Source: Shewanella psychropiezotolerans (GTDB lineage: Bacteria; Pseudomonadota; Gammaproteobacteria; Enterobacterales; Shewanellaceae). From it: a stretch of 64,000 nt of DNA. The stretch lies in the NCBI RefSeq assembly GCF_007197555.1, contig NZ_CP041614.1, forward strand, positions 1,790,001-1,854,000, given 5' to 3'. Position 1 is the stretch's first letter. Each line of letters starts with the position of its first letter. This document shows positions 1 to 9,679 of this stretch, piece after piece. Made by a program: the position numbers and the translations under genes. The notes below the pieces were generated by a model. That model made no database searches, was not told the origin of the DNA, and was given only the letters and a program-made list of their open reading frames with translations.

Positions 1-55
1 CATCTTAGCTTGATGAATCGTTTATTCAGCTCTATTTTCCCTGTTTAGGACTCTA

Positions 56-1272
56 CTATTTTAGTATTTCTTTTATTAACATAGGTGAGTGGCCTCTTTC
101 CCATAGGTTCGACATTAGCTTCAGGCTTTTGTTACTGGATTTGAAGAACATTTCGTATGCACCGCATAGATAATTATGGCCAGGCTCGCCATTTTCATTG
201 ATGGTAAATCTATGCTTAGGACAACCTCCATAGCAGGCAAATTTAAATTCACATTGCTGGCATTTTTTAGTCAGTGATGAGGATTTACTCTTGCCAAATG
301 CAAGGTTAGAGGAAGATTCATTCATTGCTTTAATGCTAGTCTCATGAATATTACCTAATTTGTATTCAGGGTAGACATAGTGATCGCAAGCGTAGAGATC
401 GCCATTTGCTTCTAACGCAAAATTACTTCCACAGCGCGGTGCAAAAACACAAATGATAGCAGGCATTTTTGCCCATGCAGCGAACGCTTGTTCAAAAGTT
501 TGTATATAGACAGTACCGATATCATGCTTGATCCATTCGGTGAATATCTCCGCGAGAAATTTGCCAAACTCCTGTGGTTTGACAGACCAAGACGTCACTG
601 TCGATGCTAGATTAGACTGGGGGCTGATAAGGTACAAACCATTTTCATCTGCTTGATTTGATATGCGTTCGACCAGGGGATAAATTGAATATTATTGCTG
701 CCAATCGATTTTAAGTAATGGTAAAGCTTCAATGGGGATTTAACGTTGAAATCACTCACAACCGTTAAGGTGTTAAATTCAACTTGGTGTTCTTGCAATA
801 ATAATATGGCTTCTAGCACTCTTGCATGAGTCGGTTTTCCTGAACGAGTGAGACGGTATTTATCATGCATCTCTTCGGGCCCATCTATAGATATTCCGAT
901 CAGAAAGTCATTTTTTTTGAAGAATGAACACCAGGCATTGTCTAAGAGTATTCCGTTAGTTTGCATGGTATGGCTTACAGTCTTTTCTCTGGCATGTTTA
1001 TCTACAAACAGCATCGCCGCTTTAAAAAAGTCTAATCCTAGTAGCGTGGGCTCACCGCCTTGCCAAGCGATCACAACCTCTGCTCCATGTTGAGCGTCGA
1101 TCTGCTGCTTAATGAACGCTTCAACAGTGGCTAAGTTCATCTTCCAATTCAGCTTTCTATTTGGGTATAGATGTTCTTTTTCCAAATAAAAACAATAGGT
1201 ACAATCCAGGTTGCAGATTGATCCTGATGGTTTTGCCATTACATGACAACTTATTGGCAGGAAATCATTCAT
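56..1272 (-). pseudogene. anaerobic sulfatase maturase (radical SAM/SPASM), frameshifted
   Basis: Two reading frames together make one anSME of about 405 residues, the enzyme that oxidises the active-site Cys of sulfatases to formylglycine. The upstream part (607-1272) starts MNDFLPISCHVMAKPSG and has the radical-SAM motif CNLDCTYC (CxxxCxxC) and the WQGGEPTLLG segment. The downstream part (56-637) carries the SPASM cysteines (CGSNF, YACD, CQQCEFKFACYGGCPKHR). The frame is lost at a GGGG run at 676-679. One more base there restores FIPLVERISNQADENGLYL and a continuous protein. It lies just downstream of the sulfatase on the same strand, behind a hairpin. The family call is firm. Whether the frameshift is real or a base-calling error is open. 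Confidence 0.85.
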
Positions 1273-1287
1273 ATTAATATCTCAAAT

Positions 1288-1322
1288 AAAAACACCGCCT
1301 AAATAATTAGGAGGTGTTTTTA
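1288..1322 (-). terminator. rho-independent terminator between sulfatase and maturase
   Basis: The arms AAAAACACC-CCTAA and TTAGG-GGTGTTTTT form a long stem with A and T tracts on either side. It lies between the sulfatase stop at 1326 and the maturase start at 1272, so maturase transcription is probably partly attenuated or separately driven. Having T tracts on both strands makes it potentially bidirectional. Confidence 0.75.
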
Positions 1323-1325
1323 TTT

Positions 1326-2803
1326 TTAACCTTGTCTTTTTTTCATTATGGAGTCTGTTTCGATATCTTTCTTATATAGCTTGAACTTTTCCATCAATGA
1401 TTTCTGTATTTCATCTTGTTTACCGATTTGGTTCCACACTTCGTATTTATCAACTTTTAGGTTAAATAAATATTTTGGTTGCTCGTCTCGGTCTAAGATC
1501 AATTTCCAATCGCCGACGCGTATAGCCCATTCATTAACTGCATCATCTTGAAAAGGCATGTCAATAGTCCAAATCATTGGCTTCGTTCTTTCTATCGTTT
1601 TACCTGAGAATGTAGGGACAATAGACTGGCCATCGAGTGTTCTATCAGAGGGAAGATCAAAATGCATTAATTGAGCAAGTGTAGGTAGAATATCTAATCC
1701 ATATACTGGCTCATCGGACACCTGACCAGACTTTATGGATTTGTATTTGAATATAGCAGGTACACGTATCCCACCCTCAAGCAGGTTATCTTTTCGGCCG
1801 CGGAATCCTCCTGTCTCTCCAGCCATATTGAGTTCCCAAGGCTTTCTAGCCTCTCGGGTTACTGGGCCATTATCACTGGTAAAAATAATGATGGTGTTAT
1901 CTTCCTCACCCATCTGCTTAATTTTATCGACAACCCTGCCTAACTGCTCATCCATAAAAGTGACATTGGCATAATATTCACCTTGTCCTCGATAGGGGAG
2001 ATTTTTCCAATCAAAATAGAAAGCGTCTGGATTCTTCTGTGCAAAATCAGAACGATAGTCTGAATACATATTCAAAATTCTGTCCGGAGAGGCTATTGGG
2101 GTATGTACTTCAGAATAGGGAATGTACAGGAAGAAGGGCTGTTCCCCATTCTGTTCATCCAAGTAATTAACTACCTCATCGGTGACAAGTTCGGCACTGA
2201 ACTTAGATGTTGCACCTACAGCTTTACCATTACGCCAAAAGTTATCGGGATACAATTTACCGTTTCTGAAACCATTTTGGGGCTTAGCATTTTTTACTTT
2301 TTGATTATCGGCGAAGGCACCAGGAATGATAAAACTATACTCAAAGCCCATATCATCGACTTGAGGGTGATCTTTCATTTCTATGCCACCATTGAGGTGC
2401 ACCTTTCCCATGATCGCAGTGTCGTACCCCTTATCTTGCAATATATTTGCGATAGTGATTTCATTTTCACCAAGGTGTATGTTTTTGCCATGGGGGATCC
2501 AAGATCGAATTCCTGTTCTGTATGGGGTTCGGCCTGTGAGCATGCCCGCCCTAGAAGGCGAGCACAGAGGAGCCGGTGAGTAATATTGAGTATATTTAAT
2601 CCCTGCTTCAGCTAATTTATCGATATTTGGCGTTTTTAATATTGGGTGCCCATAACTGCCTAAGTCACCATAGCCTAAATCATCTACATAAAAGATAACT
2701 AAGTTGGGTTGATCTTCGTTTGTCTGCTCCTCAGCAAGGGCTATATTTCCCCAAGTAGTGACATACCGATTAAAGTTGTAATTAATGATTTTTTAAATTT
2801 CAT
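1326..2803 (-). pseudogene. secreted Cys-type sulfatase (S1 family), frameshifted in signal peptide
   Basis: Alkaline-phosphatase-fold sulfatase of about 492 residues that hydrolyses sulfate esters in the periplasm or outside. Reading from the ATG at 2801-2803 gives a signal peptide (MKFKKSLITTLIGMSLLG), then a stop. One extra base in the run at 2749-2752 gives ...GGNIALAEE and joins the rest. Visible motifs are the metal-binding VDDLGYGD, the FGly motif CSPSRAGMLTGR (Cys type, substrate of anSME), KVHLNG, SEVHTPI, TSDNGP and EGGIRVPAI. A frame that begins at the internal MLTGR would lack the catalytic Cys and is not the true start. The cognate maturase follows downstream. The substrate is not readable from the sequence. 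Confidence 0.85.
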
Positions 2804-2825
2804 TTTTCTCTCTTTTTTATCGAGT

Positions 2826-3581
2826 TTAGAAGTGATAGCCAAATAGGAAAATCATTTGGTCGCCGTAACCTTCATAACTGAGCTTGTTTTGGAAGTAACG
2901 ATAGGTAAGTCCTAGGCTCATCGACTTATTCATTTTCCAGTTAAGGGTTAAGCCACCATTGATTCCAATATTTCCGTACTGTTGTTCCGAATAAGCTTCA
3001 TTGCGGTCTATTTCAAATTCATTCCAATTCGAAAGGGTGAAGTTGTATTCCGATACTTTAAAGAAGAATGCAGAGGTCCAACCAAGTACATAACCATTGA
3101 AACCATTCGCTGAACTTCCGGTTACCGTCGATTGATAATCAGATGATAATTCATGTATGCTAATGAAAGGTTTGAAGAAGAATTGTTTGCTTTGAAAGCC
3201 TAAATACCCCATTCCTATCATGGTATTTAGTTCATCTCCCCATTTATTGTCTAAATTGGCGTATGCTTTGCCAAATATGGTGAAATCAGAATCATTTAAA
3301 CGATAATGACCACTCGCCATAAATGATACATTTCGGTTGTCTATGTCATGATCGAACTTGTTATATTCATAGAATGAATATAACTCTCCTTTATCAAACA
3401 CTGCACCGAAATCACCAACTAGTTTCCATAAGTCACCACGGTCCGTATCTACAGCGCCAATATCCCAGTTGGCATAACCCGTTTTTATAGAGCCGAATGT
3501 ATATTTAAGCTCAACGGCTTGAGAGTTTGTTACGAAAAGTAAATATAAAAATAATGTTTTTATAATTAAATTAGACCTCAT
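2826..3581 (-). CDS. outer-membrane beta-barrel, Tsx/OmpK-like channel
   Basis: 251 residues with a signal peptide (cleavage near NSQA-VELKY), then about 12 alternating aromatic-rich strands and a C-terminal phenylalanine (FLFGYHF), typical of porin-type outer-membrane proteins. The strand pattern and the start (KYTFGSIKTGYANWDIGAVDTDRGD) resemble the Tsx/OmpK nucleoside-channel family. It ends 22 bases before the sulfatase start on the same strand, so it is probably cotranscribed and may admit the sulfated substrate or its product. Barrel call strong, Tsx/OmpK assignment moderate, substrate unknown. Confidence 0.65.
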   Translation of the reverse strand: MRSNLIIKTLFLYLLFVTNSQAVELKYTFGSIKTGYANWDIGAVDTDRGDLWKLVGDFGAVFDKGELYSFYEYNKFDHDIDNRNVSFMASGHYRLNDSDFTIFGKAYANLDNKWGDELNTMIGMGYLGFQSKQFFFKPFISIHELSSDYQSTVTGSSANGFNGYVLGWTSAFFFKVSEYNFTLSNWNEFEIDRNEAYSEQQYGNIGINGGLTLNWKMNKSMSLGLTYRYFQNKLSYEGYGDQMIFLFGYHF

Positions 3582-3884
3582 AAATACTACTGCCTTGTTG
3601 TTGCTAATAACTTATTCTTGTTAAATGAAACACTTTTTAACCTTTTAGTTACTCTCCATTGTTTCTTTAAAGTAGTAGATGTTATCGGCTGCATTGTTTT
3701 GTACTGTGATTTCACACTGTAAGGATACATTGCTGAAACACTCTGATTATTTCAGGTTCTGGTTTAATGCTGTAAAACAATGTGTTTCATTAAAGTATTT
3801 AATGATTTCTATTAGGTATGTTGAGAGAAGGGGGTTTGTCCATAAAATTTGTTTTTGTTTATTCTTATCATTAAGGATGTATAA
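3582..3884. promoter_or_regulatory. divergent intergenic region, OMP gene versus assT
   Basis: About 300 AT-rich bases separate the barrel gene from the sulfotransferase gene and must hold both promoters. I see no clear palindromic operator. An open frame at 3679-3888 has no ribosome site or protein-like composition and is not called. Divergent expression of a sulfatase-porin unit and a sulfotransferase suggests joint control. Confidence 0.45.
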
Positions 3885-5690
3885 ATGAATATATTAAAAT
3901 CAATAAGCATGGCCGCTATATTTACAGTCACAACGTTATCAACAACAGTGACATTAGCTTATAACAACGCCGTTGTTACATCGCATACTGAAATATATAA
4001 TGGGTTACTAGCTGAGTTAGCTCGAATTAACCAACCTGGTCAAACAGCAATTACCACATTAAATCCATATGGCACAGCACCGTTAAGCGCATACTATGGA
4101 TTTTGGAATGATGGGTTAATCAATTCTATCGAAATATCAGTAACTTCTAAAAATTTAGGAGCTCCAATTACGTTAAGTTATATTTATACTACTGTTGATG
4201 GTGCTAACCTAGTACCAGTTTCAGGTCTTGAACCAGATACATTAAATACTATTATCGTAGGAGTGACAGATGCAGATACAACGCAAACTTTTACTTTTGA
4301 TCTGAAAACAGAGCCGTTACCACCAACTGACGCCGAAATGGTTGATGGTGAGTATGTGATTTCTGGTACGCCGATCTTTGATGTTAAACATTCTGATCCA
4401 GACTTCAGCAAGCGTAGTGATGGCATATACATGACGAGCTATTATGGTCGTGGGCACTACGGTCTAGATAATAATGGAGATGTGCGTTGGGCATTAACCA
4501 ATGACGTCATCCCATCATTTAATTTTAACCTAGTTGGCGATGGTCGTTATGTATCCAATGGTTCAACCGTTGTTGATAATGTTACAGTTAGTAGTCCAGC
4601 TACTAACAAAACAATCTACGAGTGGGATATCATGGGTCGCGTTTATAGTGTAACTAATATGCAATATGAAGCACACCATACGACCATTCTCGTTGATGGA
4701 GATAGTTCGCAACTATTACTGCCATCTGAGAAGTCAGACTATAATGATGGTGCTGAATTAACTCGTGAAGATGGTGTTTCCATTATAGACCGAGCTACTG
4801 GTACTGAAGTTAACTATTATGACTTTTCAAAACTATTGGATATTAATCGTGCGCCTACCATTATTAATGGTGATGGTGATAATCGTAATGACTGGGCTCA
4901 TTTAAATGCAGCCTATAATGATGCTACTCAGGACCTTATCATCGCTTCGTTACGTAATCAAAATGTTTTTGTTGGTATTACTCCACAAGACAATGCTGAT
5001 GCGGCTATTAGTTTTATAGCGGGCTCTCATCATGAGTGGTCTGCAGAGTTAGAGCAATACTTGTTAACTCCTGTAGATTCAGATGGTAAGGCTCTTTATA
5101 ATCTAGAAGATGCTGCTGATATTGATAAGGCGGATAAAGAGTTTTGGACTTGGGGTCAACATGGAGTTACTCCTCTACCAAGTAGTGTGAAAGGTATTGT
5201 TAAAGTCGCCATGTTTGATGATGGTAATTATCGTTCATACGATCCTGATTTACAGCTAGTAGCCGCTGATAATTGGGGGCGTTACGTAGAGTACACTATC
5301 GACTTATCGAAAATGACCATTAAAAAAGAGGCTGAGTGGGGTAAAGAACTCGGTGGTATTTTCTACTCGTCATACGTCGGTAACGTTTTTAAAGACCCTA
5401 TAAACGGAAACATGCTAATCAACTCAGGTGGTGCTATGGTTGATGGTAATGGTATACCTACAGAACTTGATTCTGGTACAGGTCCCTTGGATCCAGATGT
5501 AGATCCATATACCAGTGAGAGTCGTCCTATATTCGTAGAAGTGCAGCAGAATGAGGATGGTTCATATACCAAACTATTTGAATTAGTGGCTACGTCGGGT
5601 CGAGTGAAAACACCTGATGATGGTGACGGTAATACATGGCGGATAGATATGAGCAATTTCTTTGTTATCAAAAAAGGGCTGTATGAGTAA
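3885..5690 (+). CDS. assT: periplasmic arylsulfate sulfotransferase
   Basis: 601 residues with a signal peptide (cleavage near TVTLA-YNNA). An N-terminal beta domain (about 30-135) is followed by a propeller-type domain. It moves sulfate from one phenolic ester to another phenol without PAPS. Catalytic-type residues are visible: paired His 264/265 in YEAHHTTIL, His339 and Asn341 in NDWAHLNA, an Arg in ASLRNQN, and His426 in WGQHGVTPL, which fits the His that is transiently sulfated in E. coli AssT. The protein has no cysteine, unlike the enterobacterial enzyme whose disulfide is made by DsbL/DsbI, and no dsbL/dsbI lies nearby. It is divergent from the sulfatase/porin genes, which suggests a shared role in sulfate-ester turnover. 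Confidence 0.88.
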   Translation: MNILKSISMAAIFTVTTLSTTVTLAYNNAVVTSHTEIYNGLLAELARINQPGQTAITTLNPYGTAPLSAYYGFWNDGLINSIEISVTSKNLGAPITLSYIYTTVDGANLVPVSGLEPDTLNTIIVGVTDADTTQTFTFDLKTEPLPPTDAEMVDGEYVISGTPIFDVKHSDPDFSKRSDGIYMTSYYGRGHYGLDNNGDVRWALTNDVIPSFNFNLVGDGRYVSNGSTVVDNVTVSSPATNKTIYEWDIMGRVYSVTNMQYEAHHTTILVDGDSSQLLLPSEKSDYNDGAELTREDGVSIIDRATGTEVNYYDFSKLLDINRAPTIINGDGDNRNDWAHLNAAYNDATQDLIIASLRNQNVFVGITPQDNADAAISFIAGSHHEWSAELEQYLLTPVDSDGKALYNLEDAADIDKADKEFWTWGQHGVTPLPSSVKGIVKVAMFDDGNYRSYDPDLQLVAADNWGRYVEYTIDLSKMTIKKEAEWGKELGGIFYSSYVGNVFKDPINGNMLINSGGAMVDGNGIPTELDSGTGPLDPDVDPYTSESRPIFVEVQQNEDGSYTKLFELVATSGRVKTPDDGDGNTWRIDMSNFFVIKKGLYE

Positions 5691-5732
5691 CTCATAATAT
5701 TAACTATGTGACAGTAGCTTGTAAAGTCATGA

Positions 5733-5756
5733 GGGGCACTCACTGGAGTGCTCCTT
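5733..5756. terminator. weak hairpin between convergent assT and regulator
   Basis: GGGGCACTC and GAGTGCTCC pair across a 4-base loop with one G-U pair. It lies between two convergent genes, but the following T tract is poor. Confidence 0.4.
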
Positions 5757-5776
5757 CAAATTCAAATAACAAAACA

Positions 5777-6487
5777 CTAGGCCGCAATAAACTCATGTTC
5801 TATGAGGCTATAGCCTTTGCCACGTAAGCTCTTGATTGCGCCTTCTGGGATGTTTGCCGCTTTTAGCTTTTTGCGAAGCCGACAGATGATTAAATCAATA
5901 CTTCTACTCCAACCGTCATAAGCGTATCCATTGAGGAGGTATGAGATTTCATCTCTATTGACTAGACTGTTCTTATGTAGCATTAGAAAGTTAAGCACTT
6001 TACTTTCTTTCTTCTGCAGCTCGATTGTTTTTCCAGCAATATTACATTGGCTGAGCTCTGCATTGAGTAAGATGTTATTGATTGATACCGTTGTGCTTGT
6101 GCTCGTGATTTCATTTTCTATAGCAACTTTGGATAACAGGCGATTAATTCGAGCATAAAGTACATTCAGACCACGCTGCTTATTGATATAGTCATCTCCT
6201 CCCGTCTCTAGCGCTTTAATTTCCATCTCTTCGGTGGTAACCGATGAATAAAAAATGACAGGGCATGGACTAATGCTCTTGAGTTTTTGGACAATAGAGA
6301 CACCAGAATCTGTGGGTAGAGTTACATCTAAAATGATCATATCCAGATTTTTATCTGCCGCATACATGAATGCGGCGCCAGAGTCGTAGGCTTGATATGT
6401 GATGAAACCTTTACGCTCAAAGAAGCTGCTAATAAGGCGTGAGGTAAACAAGTCATCTTCAACTATTAGTATCGATTTTGCTTTCAT
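5777..6487 (-). CDS. OmpR/PhoB-type response regulator, orphan
   Basis: 236 residues. The receiver domain (4-118) has the acidic pair VEDD, the phospho-acceptor Asp in ILDVTLP, and a conserved Lys in YINKQRG. A winged-helix DNA-binding domain (about 140-232) ends in SLRGKGYSLI. No histidine kinase gene is adjacent. A close paralogue lies at 35805-36512, with the same VEDDLFTSRL start and LRGKGYSL end. It is convergent with assT and may or may not regulate it. Confidence 0.9.
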   Translation of the reverse strand: MKAKSILIVEDDLFTSRLISSFFERKGFITYQAYDSGAAFMYAADKNLDMIILDVTLPTDSGVSIVQKLKSISPCPVIFYSSVTTEEMEIKALETGGDDYINKQRGLNVLYARINRLLSKVAIENEITSTSTTVSINNILLNAELSQCNIAGKTIELQKKESKVLNFLMLHKNSLVNRDEISYLLNGYAYDGWSRSIDLIICRLRKKLKAANIPEGAIKSLRGKGYSLIEHEFIAA

Positions 6488-6903
6488 AATGTTTACTCCT
6501 TAAGTGATTGTGTTCTTGCTACTGGAGTTATCTTGGATGAGAAATTGGTGTGAATACAGTAAATAGATGTGAATTTTCTCGTTGGAAAAAGGTCAACGTG
6601 AAACACTTAAGATACAAATGCTTAAGTGGAATAAAAGTCGAGAATTTATAAGTATTATATTAATTTATGTGGTAATTATCTTTTGGGAACCATGAACTTG
6701 AGGCTACTTGGAAGAAATCGATAATTGAGCATATGGAGTTTTCCCACTTGTCTCGATAGCGCCTGATTGCTCGCCTGATACGTTAAGGATACACATGGTG
6801 TGGGTTCACAATGTAAATCTGACGGCTAAAGATTAGCCTGATTATTAGGCTGATAATTAGGCTGATTATTAGGCTGATTAGTTTAATCTTATAGAGGTGT
6901 TCC
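6488..6903. promoter_or_regulatory. intergenic region with promoter and short tandem repeat
   Basis: About 416 bases holding the regulator promoter on one side and the leader of the 86-aa gene on the other. The only structure I see is the 12-base tandem repeat at 6841-6879. Confidence 0.4.
6841..6879. repeat. 12-bp tandem repeat, about 3.3 copies
   Basis: The unit ATTATTAGGCTG (middle copy ATAATTAGGCTG) repeats three times and then starts a fourth. It lies 25 bases before the start of the small gene at 6904, where copy-number change could alter promoter or leader spacing. Confidence 0.8.
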
Positions 6904-7164
6904 TTGAGTATCGAGCATGTTGATTTTGTAAAAATCAGGCTGGTAAATGAAGTCTTTTTACCTTTTATCGAGCTAAGTTATTTGTCGCTCGAAGAGTTGA
7001 GAATGATACAACTCTGGGTACCAGATTACTTTCTGCTGAAGAAAAAATATCCGGCTAAGGAAATAGTGCTCTTATATAAGAGCTACCTTGGATTTAAGCG
7101 AGTATCACTTATGCTTGAAGGGATGGAGGTTGATTTGGTGGCACAGTCGTCGTGTATTCACTAG
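6904..7164 (+). CDS. small conserved unknown protein
   Basis: 86 residues from a TTG start preceded by GAGGT at good spacing. Hydrophobic and aromatic, with the core LWVPDYFLLKKKYPAKEI. A paralogue at 13316-13591 has the equivalent WIPEYYKLRDKYSAVEI. No signal peptide, Cys cluster or catalytic motif. Function unknown. The paralogy is my reading of the two translations. Confidence 0.55.
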   Translation: MSIEHVDFVKIRLVNEVFLPFIELSYLSLEELRMIQLWVPDYFLLKKKYPAKEIVLLYKSYLGFKRVSLMLEGMEVDLVAQSSCIH

Positions 7165-7246
7165 GTAAGACTGCTTTCAAAAAACGTCGAAGGTATAATC
7201 GGCAGTATATTAGTCAGCATCTATAGCGCTGACTTAAAGTGTTGGT

Positions 7247-8205
7247 CTAAAATTCAAATTTAAGCCTATGTATCCACTGGATGATACCTGAGTGTCTATG
7301 CCGTGTATTTGACTTCCTGTTACTCTGAGGCCTCGTATCCCTCCCAGACCGCCGTTGAGTGATATCCACAGATTACTGATTATTCTACGCTCAAGTGTCA
7401 GACCAAAATCCCATGCATCAAAATTGATTTTAGCTTCGCCTGATTGGTTATCAACTTCCCAAGAGGTTCCTTAGGGTGAGGAGCCCAAGGTGAATAACCA
7501 ATTATCGTCAGGGGCATAGAGGATGGAGGGCCAAGGTAACATGGCATTGATGCTCCAATGTTCATTGATTTCCCATGAGGCACCAACGTAGGGTAAGTAG
7601 GTGTTTTCACTGCCACCCACATCGATGTAAAAGCCAAATGCCCACCACAAGGTTTCGCTTTGAACATATCGACCAAATACGCCGCCGAGAGTTTGCCAGC
7701 TCCAATTTGAATGATCTAGTGAGCTTTTATTGGCCATAGGCATAACAAAAGCTGCTGCTTGCCAGCTTGGGTTTACTTTACTTGTCTCAGCCAGGCTAGC
7801 GGTATTCCCACAGAGTTAACATGAAAGGATAAGTATTTAGCATCTTTCGAGGAAAAATTATTATGAGATACATATCCATCTATAGCGATTGCGTCTTTTT
7901 CGTCCATTAATATAGGTAAGCCTGCAGATAGATAGAGCTGCTCCAGTTCGAAGCTGGCTTGAGTGACACCATCGCCTTCAAGTTCAAAAGAGGCGTAGTT
8001 TCTGATCCCAATTGTTGCAAGAGGAAAAGAGGGGACGAATGAGTGGCTGCGTAAAAACTCGATATCACTCTTGTTAAAGTTTTGCATCTCCTCTTGTATT
8101 AAACCAAGTTCATTGTAACTCACTGGTAGCCATACTATTTAAGCCTGCCATTAATATAAAACTGTTTAACAAGCATAAAGTGATGCGAAAGAGACTTTTA
8201 ATCAA
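7247..8205 (-). pseudogene. decayed outer-membrane protein, DUF6268-like
   Basis: Fragments in different frames make one beta-barrel protein. A signal-like start (from TTG at 8203-8205, FRITLCLLNSFILMAG) is out of frame with the GTG-started part at 7773-8123. A second shift near 7800 moves into the frame holding PSWQAAAFVMPM and EINEHWSINAMLPWPS. An in-frame TAA at 7471-7473 then interrupts LFTLGSSP*GTSWEV before the C-terminal strand IGLNLNF ends at 7247. Strand spacing and the LPWPSILYAP...W.F.LG pattern fit the DUF6268 barrel family. With at least two frameshifts and a nonsense codon, this looks genuinely inactivated. Confidence 0.65.
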
Positions 8206-8549
8206 AACGTGAATTCCTATGCTATAACTTTAAGCCTTCTCGGTATTGATATTAGTCCATTGAAAATTATATAGGTAGGTCATTGCCATGTAGGTATTAG
8301 TGGAAGGTTTCCACCGCTTTTTCTAAGTATGCCAAGTGAAGCGATTAAGTGAATTGTGCTGAAGAGAGGAATGAGGCAAAGGGAGGTGTGTAACCTTAAT
8401 GAAACAAAGTAATTGAGCTTATCGGCGATAATCTGTCCGAGTCTTTATGGACTTTTCAAGATGCTTGTAAAACTGTCGCTCTTTTCAATATTGTTAAGAG
8501 CTTTTTTTTACACATTTTTTATCATTTTCCAATAATTAAAGAGCCAATT
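8206..8549. other. intergenic, no gene seen
   Basis: About 340 bases between the decayed barrel gene and the three-gene unit of small proteins. It should contain the promoter of that unit. No hairpin, repeat or coding stretch convinces me. Confidence 0.4.
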
Positions 8550-8744
8550 ATGCCATTTTTATTTGCTAACTCTCATCCAATAGACCATAAGTGCACTCAG
8601 TCTAGTGTCAATCGTTGGTTATGGATGCTCGAGGTATGTGAGAGCAAGATCATCCAATCTAAGGGGCGTAAAAAGATTCTTGAGCATTTTAAGAGTTTAG
8701 ATGAAGCAAAAGTTTTCAGTGAGTCAGCAGAGGCGGATGCATGA
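8550..8744 (+). CDS. small unknown protein, first of an overlapping trio
   Basis: 64 residues (MPFLFANSHPIDHKC start), no signal peptide or known domain. Its stop overlaps the next start as ATGA at 8741-8744, which is strong evidence of translational coupling and that both are real genes. Function not recognised. Confidence 0.5.
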   Translation: MPFLFANSHPIDHKCTQSSVNRWLWMLEVCESKIIQSKGRKKILEHFKSLDEAKVFSESAEADA

Positions 8745-8974
8745 CAAGTGTGAGTTCTAGGGTAATCCCGCTTAATTTTAGTAAAGAGCATGCTGGTTCT
8801 ATCGAATCAGGAGCTAAAGAAAAAACCAAGCCAAAGCCAAAAGGTAAAGCTGATATAAAGCTACGTGCTATTCGTCATAATATAGAGGTACGAATGGAGC
8901 TGCGTGCATTGAGCTCAGCATTAGATCTCGAAGAGAGAGAAATTATTTCTCTGTTAAGTCATGATTATGAGTGA
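8741..8974 (+). CDS. small basic unknown protein
   Basis: 77 residues. A Lys-rich linker (KEKTKPKPKGKADIK, about 27-41) precedes an amphipathic, likely alpha-helical C-terminus with a run of charged residues. The start overlaps the upstream stop (ATGA), and the stop overlaps the next start. A nucleic-acid or protein-binding role is possible from the charge, but I recognise no family. Confidence 0.5.
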   Translation: MTSVSSRVIPLNFSKEHAGSIESGAKEKTKPKPKGKADIKLRAIRHNIEVRMELRALSSALDLEEREIISLLSHDYE

Positions 8975-9215
8975 TAATACTATGAAACATTGCCAATATT
9001 GCTTTCTTATCAATGAACAATATTGTGTGAATACCTGTGTCCTGAGTTTCGAGCCTGGTCGTTACGTTTTTTCCCAGATTGGCGAGTTTTGGTATTTAAC
9101 CCATCCTGACTTTTACGATCCCATAGCGACAATCAATCAGCTGGAAAAAGAGACTATCATCCTTTTCAAGCAGTTGCTTGGACAGTTAAAAAATAAGAAG
9201 GTCGTCATGAAATAA
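8967..9215 (+). CDS. small Cys-containing unknown protein
   Basis: 82 residues if read from the ATG at 8967, which overlaps the upstream TGA (ATGAGTGA). An in-frame ATG at 8961 would add two residues. Four N-terminal cysteines (CQYCF, YCVNTC) could bind a metal or form disulfides. Third gene of a coupled trio. Function unknown. Confidence 0.5.
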   Translation: MSDNTMKHCQYCFLINEQYCVNTCVLSFEPGRYVFSQIGEFWYLTHPDFYDPIATINQLEKETIILFKQLLGQLKNKKVVMK

Positions 9216-9236
9216 GGAGGCTTAGCCTCTTTATTT
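9212..9236 (+). terminator. short hairpin after the trio
   Basis: GGAGGC-TTA-GCCTCT followed by TTTATTT, directly after the third small gene. The stem is short, so the call is moderate. Confidence 0.5.
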
Positions 9237-9577
9237 ACTAGCAGCTAAACAGCTAGCCCTCCTATCTCTAGCGACTAGATTCCGAGTCGTGGCTGTTCTC
9301 TAATATTTATCTTGCGTATTCAGCAGGTTTCATCGTTACCTAATCAACACTACCGGTCAAAACGCCTGCAATCATCTCTGTACATTCCTTTGTACGATGA
9401 ATTTCTCTTTAAAAAACTAACGTAGTTTCAGCTGGTTTAGCTATTGAGGATTTAGGTCGTAAAGAGTTTAGCCGAAGATTTTGAAGTCTGTGTTCTGAAT
9501 AAGAGATGCATAAGCGCTTGTATAAAGCATAAGAAGGATCAAAGGGGCTTAATATGGGGGAGGAAGATAAATAGATG
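9237..9577. other. intergenic, no gene seen
   Basis: About 340 bases between two terminators of convergent units. No coding potential or repeat is evident. Confidence 0.4.
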
Positions 9578-9613
9578 AAAATGCAACAGAAGCCTAAGCT
9601 TCCTGTTGCATTT
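9578..9613 (-). terminator. strong terminator of the TonB receptor gene
   Basis: AAATGCAACAG and CTGTTGCATTT pair perfectly over 11 bp around a loop that itself contains an AAGC/GCTT pair. It sits about 65 bases past the receptor stop. A and T runs on both sides allow bidirectional action. Confidence 0.75.
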
Positions 9614-9679
9614 CCTTATTGACTCTTTTTAGTCATCAGGATCAATAAGCCACTCACTAAGTGTATAGCCTACTAGGCG

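Noticed and set aside
3679..3888. 69-aa open frame before assT
   Set aside because: Lies in the divergent promoter region, without ribosome site or protein character.
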